From positions 1 through 38,995 of the forward strand of contig WVZE01000038.1 in assembly GCA_011772645.1 (NCBI GenBank): 38,995 nt of DNA, read 5' to 3'. Below the pieces are notes generated by a model. That model had not been told where the DNA came from. It was given only the letters and a program-made list of their open reading frames with translations, and made no database searches. The stretch comes from Candidatus Aenigmatarchaeota archaeon. GTDB lineage: Archaea; Aenigmatarchaeota; Aenigmatarchaeia; QMZP01; QMZT01. Position 1 is the first letter of the stretch. The number at the start of each line of letters is the position of its first letter. Positions 23,795 to 30,365 of this stretch are shown in pieces. The position numbers and the translations under genes are program-made.

Positions 23795-24433
23795 TTATAA
23801 AAATCTCTCCAGTTCATTGAGTGATTTTATTGTGAATTTGTATTTCCCCCTCTCTGTGTGACTCCTCTCGAATTCGTTTTTCCTTCTGATCAGAACCGCC
23901 TTCATCCCGAGTTTTTCCGCAGGCACGATATCAACAGTCAGGTTGTCCCCAACCATCATGGCTTCTTCTGGGCGAATGTTTAGATTTTTCAGAACGTCTT
24001 CAAATGCCCTTATGTCTGGTTTAAGCAAGCCAGTTTCAAAGGAAAATCCCGCATAATTAATATGCTCCATTATTCCCGATTCCCGGATTTTGGGGATATC
24101 TATTGCTATCGAGTTTGAGAGTATTGCCAGCTTGTGGTTTTTTCTGAATCTTTTGAAACAATCTATAACTTCAGGAAAAAGAATGAGCCTGGATTTTTTC
24201 CACGTCTCCTCTATCTCTTTGGCAACAGATTTATCATTTACTCCAAATTTTCTGAGCATATTAGTAACAAGAATTCCGAAATCCTCTTTGCTAACCATTA
24301 ACTCCTCCTCAATAATGCGGTCGTTGTGCATGTTCTTCTCCAATCCGATTTTTGAGAGAACAAAATTATGCGGATTGAAAGGATCATTGTAAGAAAGGGT
24401 ATTCCATAAATCAAAGATAATAGCCTTTACCAT
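23795..24433 (-). CDS. HAD-superfamily hydrolase
   Basis: A 212-residue haloacid-dehalogenase-fold phosphatase. Motif I is IIFDLWNTL; the second aspartate of DxD is replaced by Trp, as in the dehalogenase/REG-2-like subgroup. Motif II is LAILSNS near residue 105, motif III is the lysine in LLKPD, and motif IV is MMVGDNLTVD near 160. A helical cap lies between motifs I and II. The substrate cannot be read from sequence. It is divergent from paralogue B and uses the second copy of the duplicated promoter; composition is AT-rich. Confidence 0.85.
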   Translation of the reverse strand: MVKAIIFDLWNTLSYNDPFNPHNFVLSKIGLEKNMHNDRIIEEELMVSKEDFGILVTNMLRKFGVNDKSVAKEIEETWKKSRLILFPEVIDCFKRFRKNHKLAILSNSIAIDIPKIRESGIMEHINYAGFSFETGLLKPDIRAFEDVLKNLNIRPEEAMMVGDNLTVDIVPAEKLGMKAVLIRRKNEFERSHTERGKYKFTIKSLNELERFL

Positions 24434-24452
24434 TTACATCTTATGGTGGCTC

Positions 24453-24504
24453 AGATTAAAAAGTATTCAGAAAAACGGGACCATAATGATTTTTAAAATT
24501 AATA
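24453..24504. repeat. Duplicated divergent promoter, copy 2
   Basis: Second copy of the 52-base block, between the HAD gene (minus) and the second lipoprotein-like gene (plus). It begins agattaaaaagtattcagaa and ends aaattaata; the eight mismatches with copy 1 fall mainly in the middle. Confidence 0.8.
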
Positions 24505-24519
24505 GTCGTTAAGGATTAT

Positions 24520-25191
24520 ATGGTGAAAATAAAACCGTTTCTATACAAAGCAGGTATGGGTTTTGCAGGAGTGAATCTTATTTTAAATCTTATTGGCTGC
24601 TCACCCGGTTATAAGCATACATTCGAATATAAAGGATATCAATACACAGCGAATGTTTGCGATAATAACATCACCATAGATTTTGGTGAAGAAAAGGTTA
24701 ATATTGAATTTGATGATAAATTGAATTTGAATTGGGAGAAAATCACAGTAAACCCGTTCAAAAAAGATTATATAGAAGACAAAAAAGATGAGGTAAGAAA
24801 ACTTATCCTTGTTAATAATGAAAAAGATAATTTACCTAATGAAATTACGGAAAGTTTATCGGGCTTATATCCATTTTCTTTTGGTCCCCGAGGTAAAAAA
24901 GGCGGGAACATCGATTTTAGCAATATAGAAAATACTGTTTGGGAATATAACGGATTACTTGCTGATGACGTCCCGTCTGAAAGGGAACAGCTGAGGAATT
25001 TTGAAGAATTTTCTGAAAAATATGTAGGACTCTTCGAAGCTCTTAAAGATTCTTTGCAGCCCATTGACATGAATCTATACGGCAGCACAGAATTCAGGAG
25101 AAGGCAAAGGGAATTCGCGAGTGAACAAAAAGTCTTGGCTAATAACCAAAATTCGAAAGTTTTAGGTCTCCAAAATAGAAGAAGACTTTAG
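24520..25191 (+). CDS. Putative lipoprotein, paralogue B
   Basis: A 223-residue protein with an N-terminal hydrophobic segment ending in LIGCSPG near residue 27, a good archaeal lipobox, so it is probably exported and anchored by a lipid on the Cys. The mature part has beta-rich acidic segments and a polar C-terminal tail rich in Asn, Gln and Arg that paralogue A lacks. The IDF...W...[ED]REQL segment matches paralogue A. No known family is recognised. Composition is strongly AT-rich compared with the convergent CarS gene, whose end it overlaps by four bases. ATG-GTG is used at the start. Confidence 0.7.
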   Translation: MVKIKPFLYKAGMGFAGVNLILNLIGCSPGYKHTFEYKGYQYTANVCDNNITIDFGEEKVNIEFDDKLNLNWEKITVNPFKKDYIEDKKDEVRKLILVNNEKDNLPNEITESLSGLYPFSFGPRGKKGGNIDFSNIENTVWEYNGLLADDVPSEREQLRNFEEFSEKYVGLFEALKDSLQPIDMNLYGSTEFRRRQREFASEQKVLANNQNSKVLGLQNRRRL

Positions 25192-25724
25192 TAAGGCACT
25201 TTCTTTATCCTCAAAAGATACGCGACCCCGTTCGCGACCAGGTGTATCACGGGCGTTAGAATTACGAGAATAACGACCCATTCCCACTTCAAAGCGACCA
25301 CGAAAGCCAGGAAAACAAGCATGCCGATTATGAAGTCCAGCTGATCGAGCAGCGGGGCGGGCTTCCCCCTGGGGATTCCGATCCTTCTTTTCAGAAAAGA
25401 GCCTCCCAGGTCCCCGGCCATCGCGCCCAGGCCGATCACGAATCCCATGAACGGCGACATGGGAACTATGTCCAGCGCGACAGGTGACAGATCCCACGGA
25501 AGGTAGGGGAAAACGATCATCTGGAACGTTCCGACCAAGGTGGCGATCACAACCCCCAGCATGAAACCTTCCCAGGTCTTCCCATTTCCGAATACCGGCT
25601 TTCCGCGGAACGTTTTTCCGCCGTCTATCGATCTTTTCCCTCTGGCGAGCATGCACAGACCGTTCGCTCCGTAGGCTGGCCATAAAAGCCAGACGGCCTC
25701 AACGAAAGTGTAGATGTCGATCAT
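25188..25724 (-). CDS. carS: CDP-archaeol synthase
   Basis: Membrane enzyme that transfers CMP from CTP to 2,3-di-O-geranylgeranylglyceryl phosphate, activating archaeal lipids for head-group attachment. The 178-residue protein (former DUF46) has four or five hydrophobic segments with family motifs PAYGANG, the basic loop RGKRSIDGGKTFRGKPVFGNGKTWEG, and GLGAMAGDLGGSFLKRR followed by PAPLLDQLDF. The length is normal. It also fits functionally with the inositol-phosphate synthase gene in the window, because archaetidylinositol-phosphate synthesis needs both products. Confidence 0.95.
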   Translation of the reverse strand: MIDIYTFVEAVWLLWPAYGANGLCMLARGKRSIDGGKTFRGKPVFGNGKTWEGFMLGVVIATLVGTFQMIVFPYLPWDLSPVALDIVPMSPFMGFVIGLGAMAGDLGGSFLKRRIGIPRGKPAPLLDQLDFIIGMLVFLAFVVALKWEWVVILVILTPVIHLVANGVAYLLRIKKVPY

Positions 25725-25782
25725 ACGGCTCTATATAAAATTGGATGCCTGACTAATTAAGTTGATTCAGGATTAAGAAATT

Positions 25783-27159
25783 TTATGCAGGTACGTGTAT
25801 CTCTTTCCTCTGTCCCCTAAGATCTGACACCAAATCATCGAATTCCTTTCCAAGTTCCTCTTTGAGTTGATTGATTGGAGGTATAATTTCCTTATCGACT
25901 CCATACTTTCCTCTAAAATCAGCAGAATCAGACTTGAAAAAATCATAAACAATATCACCTACCCCGCCCAATATACTCTCATTTAACTCCTCCAATGTGA
26001 AGTCTGCAGCTATTTTCCTCCCGCCCATAACCAATCTATGAGAAATTTGCCTATTATATTCTTTTAACATATCCATGAATTTATCAGGATCGCGATCAAA
26101 CTTCTCTTTTAACTCTTCCCCTACAGCCCCTACAAGATTCATAGTTATCTGCTGAGCCATACTTTTCAAATCCTCAAGTGCTTCAACCTTGGGTTTTCCT
26201 TCGGCATGTGCCTTATCGAAGTCTTTTCCTATGCACACTTCCATATAATTTTTCGGCTCTAGGCGCGTATCTTTGAAAGCCTCGAAGTTGGAAATGGTCT
26301 GAAGAAGTGTTACCATTTCTACACCATAACGCGAACCGAACCACCACTCGTAAAGGGCATCTTTACTTACAGCAATATCTCCCGTTAGAGGATATCTGGG
26401 ATCTGCCTCTATGAGTTTCATTTTCTTCAATACCTTTATAATAGGTTTTCCGAGTGTTGAGTTGACGCGTCCGCCCGAATATTTCTCAGCCCCCTCATAA
26501 TGTGCTCTGCTATCAAAGGCGGTTTTTACAAATTTCATATCTTCATCTGTAACAATGGGCAAGGCCGTGGCCTCCATATCCTGAGGCGTCACTGTCCTAT
26601 GGTCGTCGTCCCAAAAAACCAAAACTTCATTCTTTTCAGGCCTCTCATGCTCTTTTCCGGCCACCAGACTTGCGAAATACATGTTAAGTCCTTTGCCTGG
26701 CCGGGCAGTGAGATAAGGAGAATCTTCACCGAGATAGTCTAACAGAATCTCGTTAACTATTTTGCTTCCTAAGTGAAAATAATAGAGTCTGGGCAATTCA
26801 GGAAGTTGTCCCCTATTTCTTTCTCTCCTGTAGATTCTCTTATTTATGGTTTCCAACGCCAGAGAAAGTGTAGTAACGTTTTCTCCAGCGAGAGCTTTCT
26901 CCTTCGACTGATCCGATAACAACACGGTATTAGCGGCAATATCGCTATAACCTGAAAGATTAACTCCTATTGCACTCTCCACAGTTTTTTGGAGTATTCC
27001 TTGCTCCGTCCTGTGATCCTCCCTGTTTATAGTGGGCAATATTATGTGAAGTTTCCTTATTTGGGGCCTTCCTCTATATGCTTCAAATACCAAGGAAGCC
27101 GATGATAAATACCTCTTATCAAATTCATTTGAACTGGGACTTTTGTATTCGGCACTCAT
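25783..27159 (-). CDS. GT81-like glycosyltransferase (glucosyl-3-phosphoglycerate synthase type)
   Basis: A 458-residue GT-A-fold protein. Evidence is the region LHIILPTINRE near residue 38, a DxD-type metal motif in VFWDDDHR near 178, and the pair GGRVNSTLGKP ... YPLTGDIAVS ... FGSRYGVEMVTLL near 232-285. That pair matches the GGRVT...PLsGE...YGVEi pattern of glucosyl-3-phosphoglycerate synthases. The C-terminal 150 residues are helical and charged and longer than in the bacterial enzyme. A role in a compatible solute such as glucosylglycerate is plausible; a polysaccharide role is the alternative. Composition is AT-rich; neighbours give no pathway clue. Confidence 0.7.
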   Translation of the reverse strand: MSAEYKSPSSNEFDKRYLSSASLVFEAYRGRPQIRKLHIILPTINREDHRTEQGILQKTVESAIGVNLSGYSDIAANTVLLSDQSKEKALAGENVTTLSLALETINKRIYRRERNRGQLPELPRLYYFHLGSKIVNEILLDYLGEDSPYLTARPGKGLNMYFASLVAGKEHERPEKNEVLVFWDDDHRTVTPQDMEATALPIVTDEDMKFVKTAFDSRAHYEGAEKYSGGRVNSTLGKPIIKVLKKMKLIEADPRYPLTGDIAVSKDALYEWWFGSRYGVEMVTLLQTISNFEAFKDTRLEPKNYMEVCIGKDFDKAHAEGKPKVEALEDLKSMAQQITMNLVGAVGEELKEKFDRDPDKFMDMLKEYNRQISHRLVMGGRKIAADFTLEELNESILGGVGDIVYDFFKSDSADFRGKYGVDKEIIPPINQLKEELGKEFDDLVSDLRGQRKEIHVPA

Positions 27160-27212
27160 TTAACCACTTAATAATAGATACACTTTAAACTATTTAAATG
27201 TGTTCTAGAGTT

Positions 27213-27581
27213 TCACTTTTTGAAAATCAGCCAGTCTTTCTCTCCTGCCTTCTTGAAACGGAGGATCACGTATTCCCCTTTCAGTTTCTTCCCCTTGAAC
27301 TTCAGAACGATCTTCCAGTCCTTCCTGTCGACAATTTCGAAAGTTCCTTTATCCCAGATCTTCACCTTCCCCGCTCCGTACCCCTCCGGGATCTTCCCCT
27401 CGAATTTCGCATACGAAAGTTCATGATCCTCGACCTGTATCGCAAGCCTCTTGACTTTCGGCTTGGTGGGAGGCTCTTTCGGGATCGCGAAGCTCTTGAG
27501 AACCCCGTCCATCTCCAGGCGGAGATCCCAGTGGAGGTTTCGGGCGTGATGCTCGTGAACGACAAAGATCGGTTTTCCCAT
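27213..27581 (-). CDS. Stand-alone LigD-type 3'-phosphoesterase domain
   Basis: A 122-residue protein equal to the phosphoesterase (PE) module found at the N-terminus of bacterial LigD. It has the metal site HEHHARNLHWDLRLE at residues 9-23, SFAIPKEPP, VEDHELSYAKFEG and the closing IPEGYGAGKVKIWD and WLIFKK segments. PE modules remove 3'-phosphates and 3'-terminal ribonucleotides from DNA ends. No ligase, polymerase or Ku gene is in the window; single-domain archaeal versions are known. It is divergent from the intron-bearing tRNA gene, with A/T-rich promoter sequence between them. Confidence 0.92.
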   Translation of the reverse strand: MGKPIFVVHEHHARNLHWDLRLEMDGVLKSFAIPKEPPTKPKVKRLAIQVEDHELSYAKFEGKIPEGYGAGKVKIWDKGTFEIVDRKDWKIVLKFKGKKLKGEYVILRFKKAGEKDWLIFKK

Positions 27582-27593
27582 AAATTAAAATTT

Positions 27594-27614
27594 ATATACC
27601 CAATTTAAATTAAA
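27594..27614. promoter_or_regulatory. Promoter region between the PE gene and the tRNA gene
   Basis: ttatatacccaatttaaatta contains two TATA-like elements. caatttaaattaa (27601-27613) is centred about 29 bases before the first base of the tRNA, and tatataaat read on the minus strand serves the PE gene starting at 27581. Confidence 0.5.
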
Positions 27615-27655
27615 CTTCACATACTGACCGTTCAGGGGCCCGTAGCTCAGTGGTA

Positions 27656-27695
27656 ATTTCGTGAGAAGCAGATATAATCTGCTTCAATCGCTGAA
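27656..27695 (+). other. tRNA intron 1, in the D-loop
   Basis: About 40 bases inserted after AGTGGTA; the boundary is uncertain by one base because of flanking A residues. Its core is a perfect 9-bp hairpin, GAAGCAGAT-ATA-ATCTGCTTC. A four-pair TTCG/TGAA helix (one G-T) between bulges could supply the relaxed bulge-helix-bulge needed by archaeal splicing endonuclease. Confidence 0.8.
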
Positions 27696-27733
27696 GAGTG
27701 CTCGGCTCGCATCCGAGAGGCCTCGGGTTCGAA

Positions 27734-27782
27734 AATAGAAACCTCCAGCGGGTTTCTATGCATCCAGCAACCAGTTCGAAAC
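27734..27782 (+). other. tRNA intron 2, in the T-loop (about position 59/60)
   Basis: 49 bases interrupt the T-loop. The intron contains a perfect 9-bp stem ATAGAAACC/GGTTTCTAT with a 7-base loop. TTCGAA pairs with a second TTCGAA next to the 3' junction, leaving a three-base ACT bulge beside the T-stem, consistent with a bulge-helix-bulge. Cutting between C82 and T83 of the bulge gives the canonical loop TTCGAAT. Ends could shift by one base. Confidence 0.8.
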
Positions 27783-27797
27783 TCCCGACGGGTCCAT

Positions 27798-28505
27798 ATG
27801 AAATTCCTCTACGTAACGGATACGCACGGAACGCGGACGGTATATGAGAAGATGTTCGATCTGGGGAGAGGGAAGGATATCGATTTCCTAGTGTTCGGCG
27901 GGGACATCACTTCCGGAGTGAACCCGAACGGGCAGAAGTTCTTCCTTGAATCCTACCTGGTTCCCAGGCTGAAGGAATTCAGAAAGCATTTCGGTAAGCC
28001 TGTTTTCATCATGATGGGGAACGATGATTTCGAGTCAAACGTACGCATACTCAGAAGGCTGAGCAGGCAAAGAATTATCCGCAAACTTCACGCGAGGTAT
28101 TACAAAATGAACGGTTTTAATATCGCCGGCTACCCTTTCGTCAACCCGACGCCTTTCCTCCTGAAGGACTGGGAGAAGACAGAGGAGGAGATAGGAAAGG
28201 ATCTCGAGACCCTTTCGAAAAACATCAACCCGAAGAAGACGATCTATGTCTTCCACGCGCCTCCGTTCGGGACGAAGCTGGACATGCTCCACAACAGGGA
28301 GCATAAGGGAAGCAGGGCGATCGCGGATTTCATAAAGAGAGAGCAACCCCTTCTTTCCCTCCACGGACACATACACGAATCCCCAGAGGTTTCCGGAGTG
28401 ACCAAACAGAGGATCGGGAAAACATTATGTGTGAATCCCGGGAACGGGAGGATAATCCTGGTGGATACAGAGGGGATGAAGATAAAAGAAATCGGTCAGG
28501 AATAA
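27798..28505 (+). CDS. Calcineurin-like metallophosphoesterase
   Basis: A 235-residue phosphoesterase with the ordered metal motifs VTDTHG (residues 6-11), FGGDIT, MGNDD (the GNHD box with D for H), FHAPP and HGHIHESPE. It could be a phosphodiesterase or protein phosphatase; the substrate is not evident. The GNDD variant occurs in small archaeal members. The ATG lies one base after the last base of the tRNA-Ala gene, with no promoter or Shine-Dalgarno of its own, so it appears to be expressed from the tRNA transcript. It is not the Mre11 type: no capping domain. Confidence 0.88.
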   Translation: MKFLYVTDTHGTRTVYEKMFDLGRGKDIDFLVFGGDITSGVNPNGQKFFLESYLVPRLKEFRKHFGKPVFIMMGNDDFESNVRILRRLSRQRIIRKLHARYYKMNGFNIAGYPFVNPTPFLLKDWEKTEEEIGKDLETLSKNINPKKTIYVFHAPPFGTKLDMLHNREHKGSRAIADFIKREQPLLSLHGHIHESPEVSGVTKQRIGKTLCVNPGNGRIILVDTEGMKIKEIGQE

Positions 28506-28521
28506 TTTTTTAAATCTTTTT
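28506..28521 (+). terminator. Oligo-T terminator candidate
   Basis: Two T-runs (tttttt and tcttttt) follow directly after the phosphoesterase stop. Oligo-T tracts are the usual archaeal termination signal. They overlap A/T sequence that may belong to the next promoter. Confidence 0.3.
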
Positions 28522-28550
28522 GGCAATTTAAACCATATCAAGGTTTTGTT

Positions 28551-28673
28551 ATGAGCGATCTGATCGAGAAAAACATATGCCTGAAATGCGGGATCGTTTT
28601 TTCAAAAGCGAGTGAATGCCCGAGGTGCGGGAGCAAAAAGGATATCGATATCTACTTTGACATGAAGGAATAG
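28551..28673 (+). CDS. 40-residue zinc-ribbon protein
   Basis: Too short for the ORF track. The frame starts at ATG 28551 and ends TAG 28671-28673. It encodes MSDLIEKNICLKCG near the start and ECPRCGSKK near residue 24, i.e. two CxxC pairs separated by about 12 residues, a minimal rubredoxin-like/zinc-ribbon fold. A TATA-like caatttaaacc is centred about 24 bases upstream, fitting a leaderless mRNA. It may be a small nucleic-acid-binding protein of the kind common near archaeal transcription or translation genes; no specific family is assigned. Confidence 0.75.
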   Translation: MSDLIEKNICLKCGIVFSKASECPRCGSKKDIDIYFDMKE

Positions 28674-28707
28674 TTTTATTTCTGTGATCTAATATATTAT
28701 TAATTGT

Positions 28708-28944
28708 ATGGTCTTTCAGACCCTGAACAGGCTCAAGTGGAAGGGGGATTTGGAAAAAGCGGAGATCGATATCCTCAGCAGGGGTTCCCCCGAAGACAGG
28801 AAAACCATTCCCGGGAACAGGGTAACAAATATAAAAAGATCGCACTTCTATTTCAAGGATAACGACCGAGAGACGTTTATCCCGAACCACAGGGTTCTGG
28901 AAATCCGAAAGGAGGGAAGAACGATATGGAAAAGAAAAGAATGA
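28708..28944 (+). CDS. DUF504 / UPF0248 family protein
   Basis: A 78-residue archaeal protein with the strongly conserved signature TLNRLKWKGDLEKAEI ... SRGSPEDRKTIPG ... IKRSHFYF ... IPNHRVLEIRKEG. The family is widespread in archaea, and a human homologue domain is linked to RNA contexts, but the molecular function is not established. Full length for the family. A tttattt element lies about 28 bases before the ATG. Its last 19 bases overlap the start of the downstream acyltransferase gene, so the two are translated from one mRNA. Confidence 0.92.
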   Translation: MVFQTLNRLKWKGDLEKAEIDILSRGSPEDRKTIPGNRVTNIKRSHFYFKDNDRETFIPNHRVLEIRKEGRTIWKRKE

Positions 28945-29435
28945 TCGAGTGCTATCGAAGGCCGGCAGAGGACAAGTCCCTGAGGAACTGGAAGAAGGTC
29001 CGCCATCCCATGAGGGTTTTGTTCAACTTCCTTGTTATAACCTTCTGCAAGTTCATGCCGGACATAGAGTTCAAGAACAGGCTTTACAGGGCGATTGGCA
29101 TGAAGATCGGAAAGAACGTGACAATAAACGGGACGAATCTGGATGTGTTCTTCCCAGAACTTATCGAGATCGGGGACAACACCATTATAGGAGGGTTCAC
29201 GACAATCATAACGCACGAATTCCTTAATGACGGTCACTGGAGAAAGGGGAGGGTTAAGATCGGGAAGAACGTGATGATGGGCGCGCTGGGGCTCGTGATG
29301 CCCGGAGTGGAAATCGGTGACAACGCAAAGATCGCTGCTTATTCCCTGGTCAACAAGAACGTTAAAGCGAATAGTTTCGTCGGCGGCGTCCCGGCAAAGG
29401 AGATCAGGAACGGTGGGAAATTAAAATCAACTTAG
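28926..29435 (+). CDS. Left-handed beta-helix acyltransferase (hexapeptide family)
   Basis: A 169-residue protein. A basic N-terminal region with an amphipathic/hydrophobic helix (LFNFLVITFCKF, residues about 35-50) precedes hexapeptide repeats of the [LIV]-G-x-x-x-x type (IGKNVTINGT, IEIGDNTIIGG, VKIGKNVMMG, VEIGDNAKI). It ends in the family closing motif FVGGVPAKEIR. These make a trimeric acetyl- or acyl-CoA transferase, usually acting on sugars; the THEF loop carries the likely catalytic His. It overlaps DUF504 upstream by 19 bases and the convergent gene downstream by nine. Substrate unknown. Confidence 0.88.
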   Translation: MEKKRMIECYRRPAEDKSLRNWKKVRHPMRVLFNFLVITFCKFMPDIEFKNRLYRAIGMKIGKNVTINGTNLDVFFPELIEIGDNTIIGGFTTIITHEFLNDGHWRKGRVKIGKNVMMGALGLVMPGVEIGDNAKIAAYSLVNKNVKANSFVGGVPAKEIRNGGKLKST

Positions 29436-29744
29436 TCCAATCCTTAAATCTCTCAACCATTCCTGCGCAACCTTCTTGGCATTTGAAAATTCTCCCTTTT
29501 CTATGAAATCCTTATATTCTGTCAGATACCAGTGCACATCCTCGTAAGGATCCAAATGATTAAAACTATTGGTGTCGCTTATTTTCTGAATCACTGCATC
29601 ATAACGCATCTCCCCGTATTGGCGCATTTTCTTTCGGTAGCTGCCCAGATAATCGGGTATTCCAATTAAACTTATTACCATAGGTTCAAGTTTCCGGAGT
29701 TCAAGCTTGTAAAGTTTCTTATAATCAAATTCATCGTCCATCAT
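29427..29744 (-). CDS. Small soluble protein of unknown function
   Basis: I do not recognise this 105-residue protein. It is predicted to be mostly helical, charged and aromatic-rich (YEDVHWYLTEYKDF; QEWLRDLRIGL), and has no cysteine or membrane segment. It starts MMDDEFDYKKLYKLEL; either of two adjacent ATGs (29744, 29741) may be used. It is more AT-rich than both neighbours, suggesting later arrival, and overlaps the acyltransferase gene tail by nine bases in convergent orientation. It is divergent from the DUF1405 gene. Confidence 0.65.
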   Translation of the reverse strand: MMDDEFDYKKLYKLELRKLEPMVISLIGIPDYLGSYRKKMRQYGEMRYDAVIQKISDTNSFNHLDPYEDVHWYLTEYKDFIEKGEFSNAKKVAQEWLRDLRIGLS

Positions 29745-29789
29745 TTTAGAAAGGTTCGAACTTTTTTAAACCCTTCGGAAATAATAAAC

Positions 29790-30365
29790 ATGCTTAAAAA
29801 ATTCTCGGAAAGGGTTTTCTCGAACAGGAAAGCGCTCTTGTTACTGGCAGTTCTGAACTTCCTGGGTTTCCTCGTCGGAATGTCCACCTATTATCTCCAG
29901 CTCAGCGAAGCTCCCGCATACCTGTGGATCGTTATCCTGGACTGTCCCATAGCGGTTCTCCTTTTCGCTATTGTCTGCGCTTTCATCTACCTTAAACTTG
30001 AAGTCCCGAACGTCCTTGAGTTCTTCACTTCTGTTTACCTGATAAAGTTCGGGGTATGGACGATGTTGGTTCTCGTCCTCTACTGGAACTATTATTCAGC
30101 GGACGCGGTGATCGGGGCATCAACCTTCCTTCTGCATGTGGGGATGGTTCTGGAAGGTGTGATGTTAATGCCCAGAATCAGGCCGAAGAAATATAACACT
30201 GTAATACTCCTGGCGATCCTCCTCATCAACGACTTTTTTGATTACTTCCTCGGAACCGTGACAAGAATCCCCCCGGAACACCTCGGATTTCTCATGTACG
30301 AAAGTTTTGCAGCGAGCATTCTCTTGACCCTTTCGATATTCATTTACCAGAACAAACGATCCTGA
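29790..30365 (+). CDS. DUF1405 integral membrane protein
   Basis: A 191-residue protein with about six membrane segments. It shows the DUF1405/YpjA pattern: a first segment with LLLLAVLNFLGFLVGMSTYY, a WIVILDCP motif entering segment two, IKFGVWT in segment three and LHVGMVLEG in segment four, then NDFFDYFLGT. Those polar residues inside membrane helices are family-conserved; the function of the family is not known. A TATA-like tttttaaacc lies about 25 bases before the ATG. The 3' end overlaps the convergent rtcA gene by 26 bases. Confidence 0.88.
   Translation: MLKKFSERVFSNRKALLLLAVLNFLGFLVGMSTYYLQLSEAPAYLWIVILDCPIAVLLFAIVCAFIYLKLEVPNVLEFFTSVYLIKFGVWTMLVLVLYWNYYSADAVIGASTFLLHVGMVLEGVMLMPRIRPKKYNTVILLAILLINDFFDYFLGTVTRIPPEHLGFLMYESFAASILLTLSIFIYQNKRS

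Larger units (their letters stand above)
27636..27796 (+). tRNA. tRNA-Ala(CGC) with two non-canonical introns
   Basis: Acceptor stem GGGCCCG (27636-27642) pairs with CGGGTCC (27789-27795), including the G3-U70 wobble that defines tRNA-Ala, followed by discriminator A. D-stem GCTC/GAGT, anticodon stem CTCGG/CCGAG (27701-27717), loop CTCGCAT with anticodon CGC at 27708-27710, variable AGGCC, T-stem TCGGG/CCCGA. The D-loop is split by about 40 bases and the T-loop by 49. Removing both gives a 72-base cloverleaf with D-loop AGTGGTA and T-loop TTCGAAT. There is no intron at the usual 37/38 site. CCA is not encoded. Confidence 0.93.

Noticed and set aside
29747-29765. Palindrome around GTTCGAAC upstream of DUF1405
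   Set aside because: Only the central eight bases are symmetric and the sequence resembles a T-loop by chance; no tRNA arms surround it.
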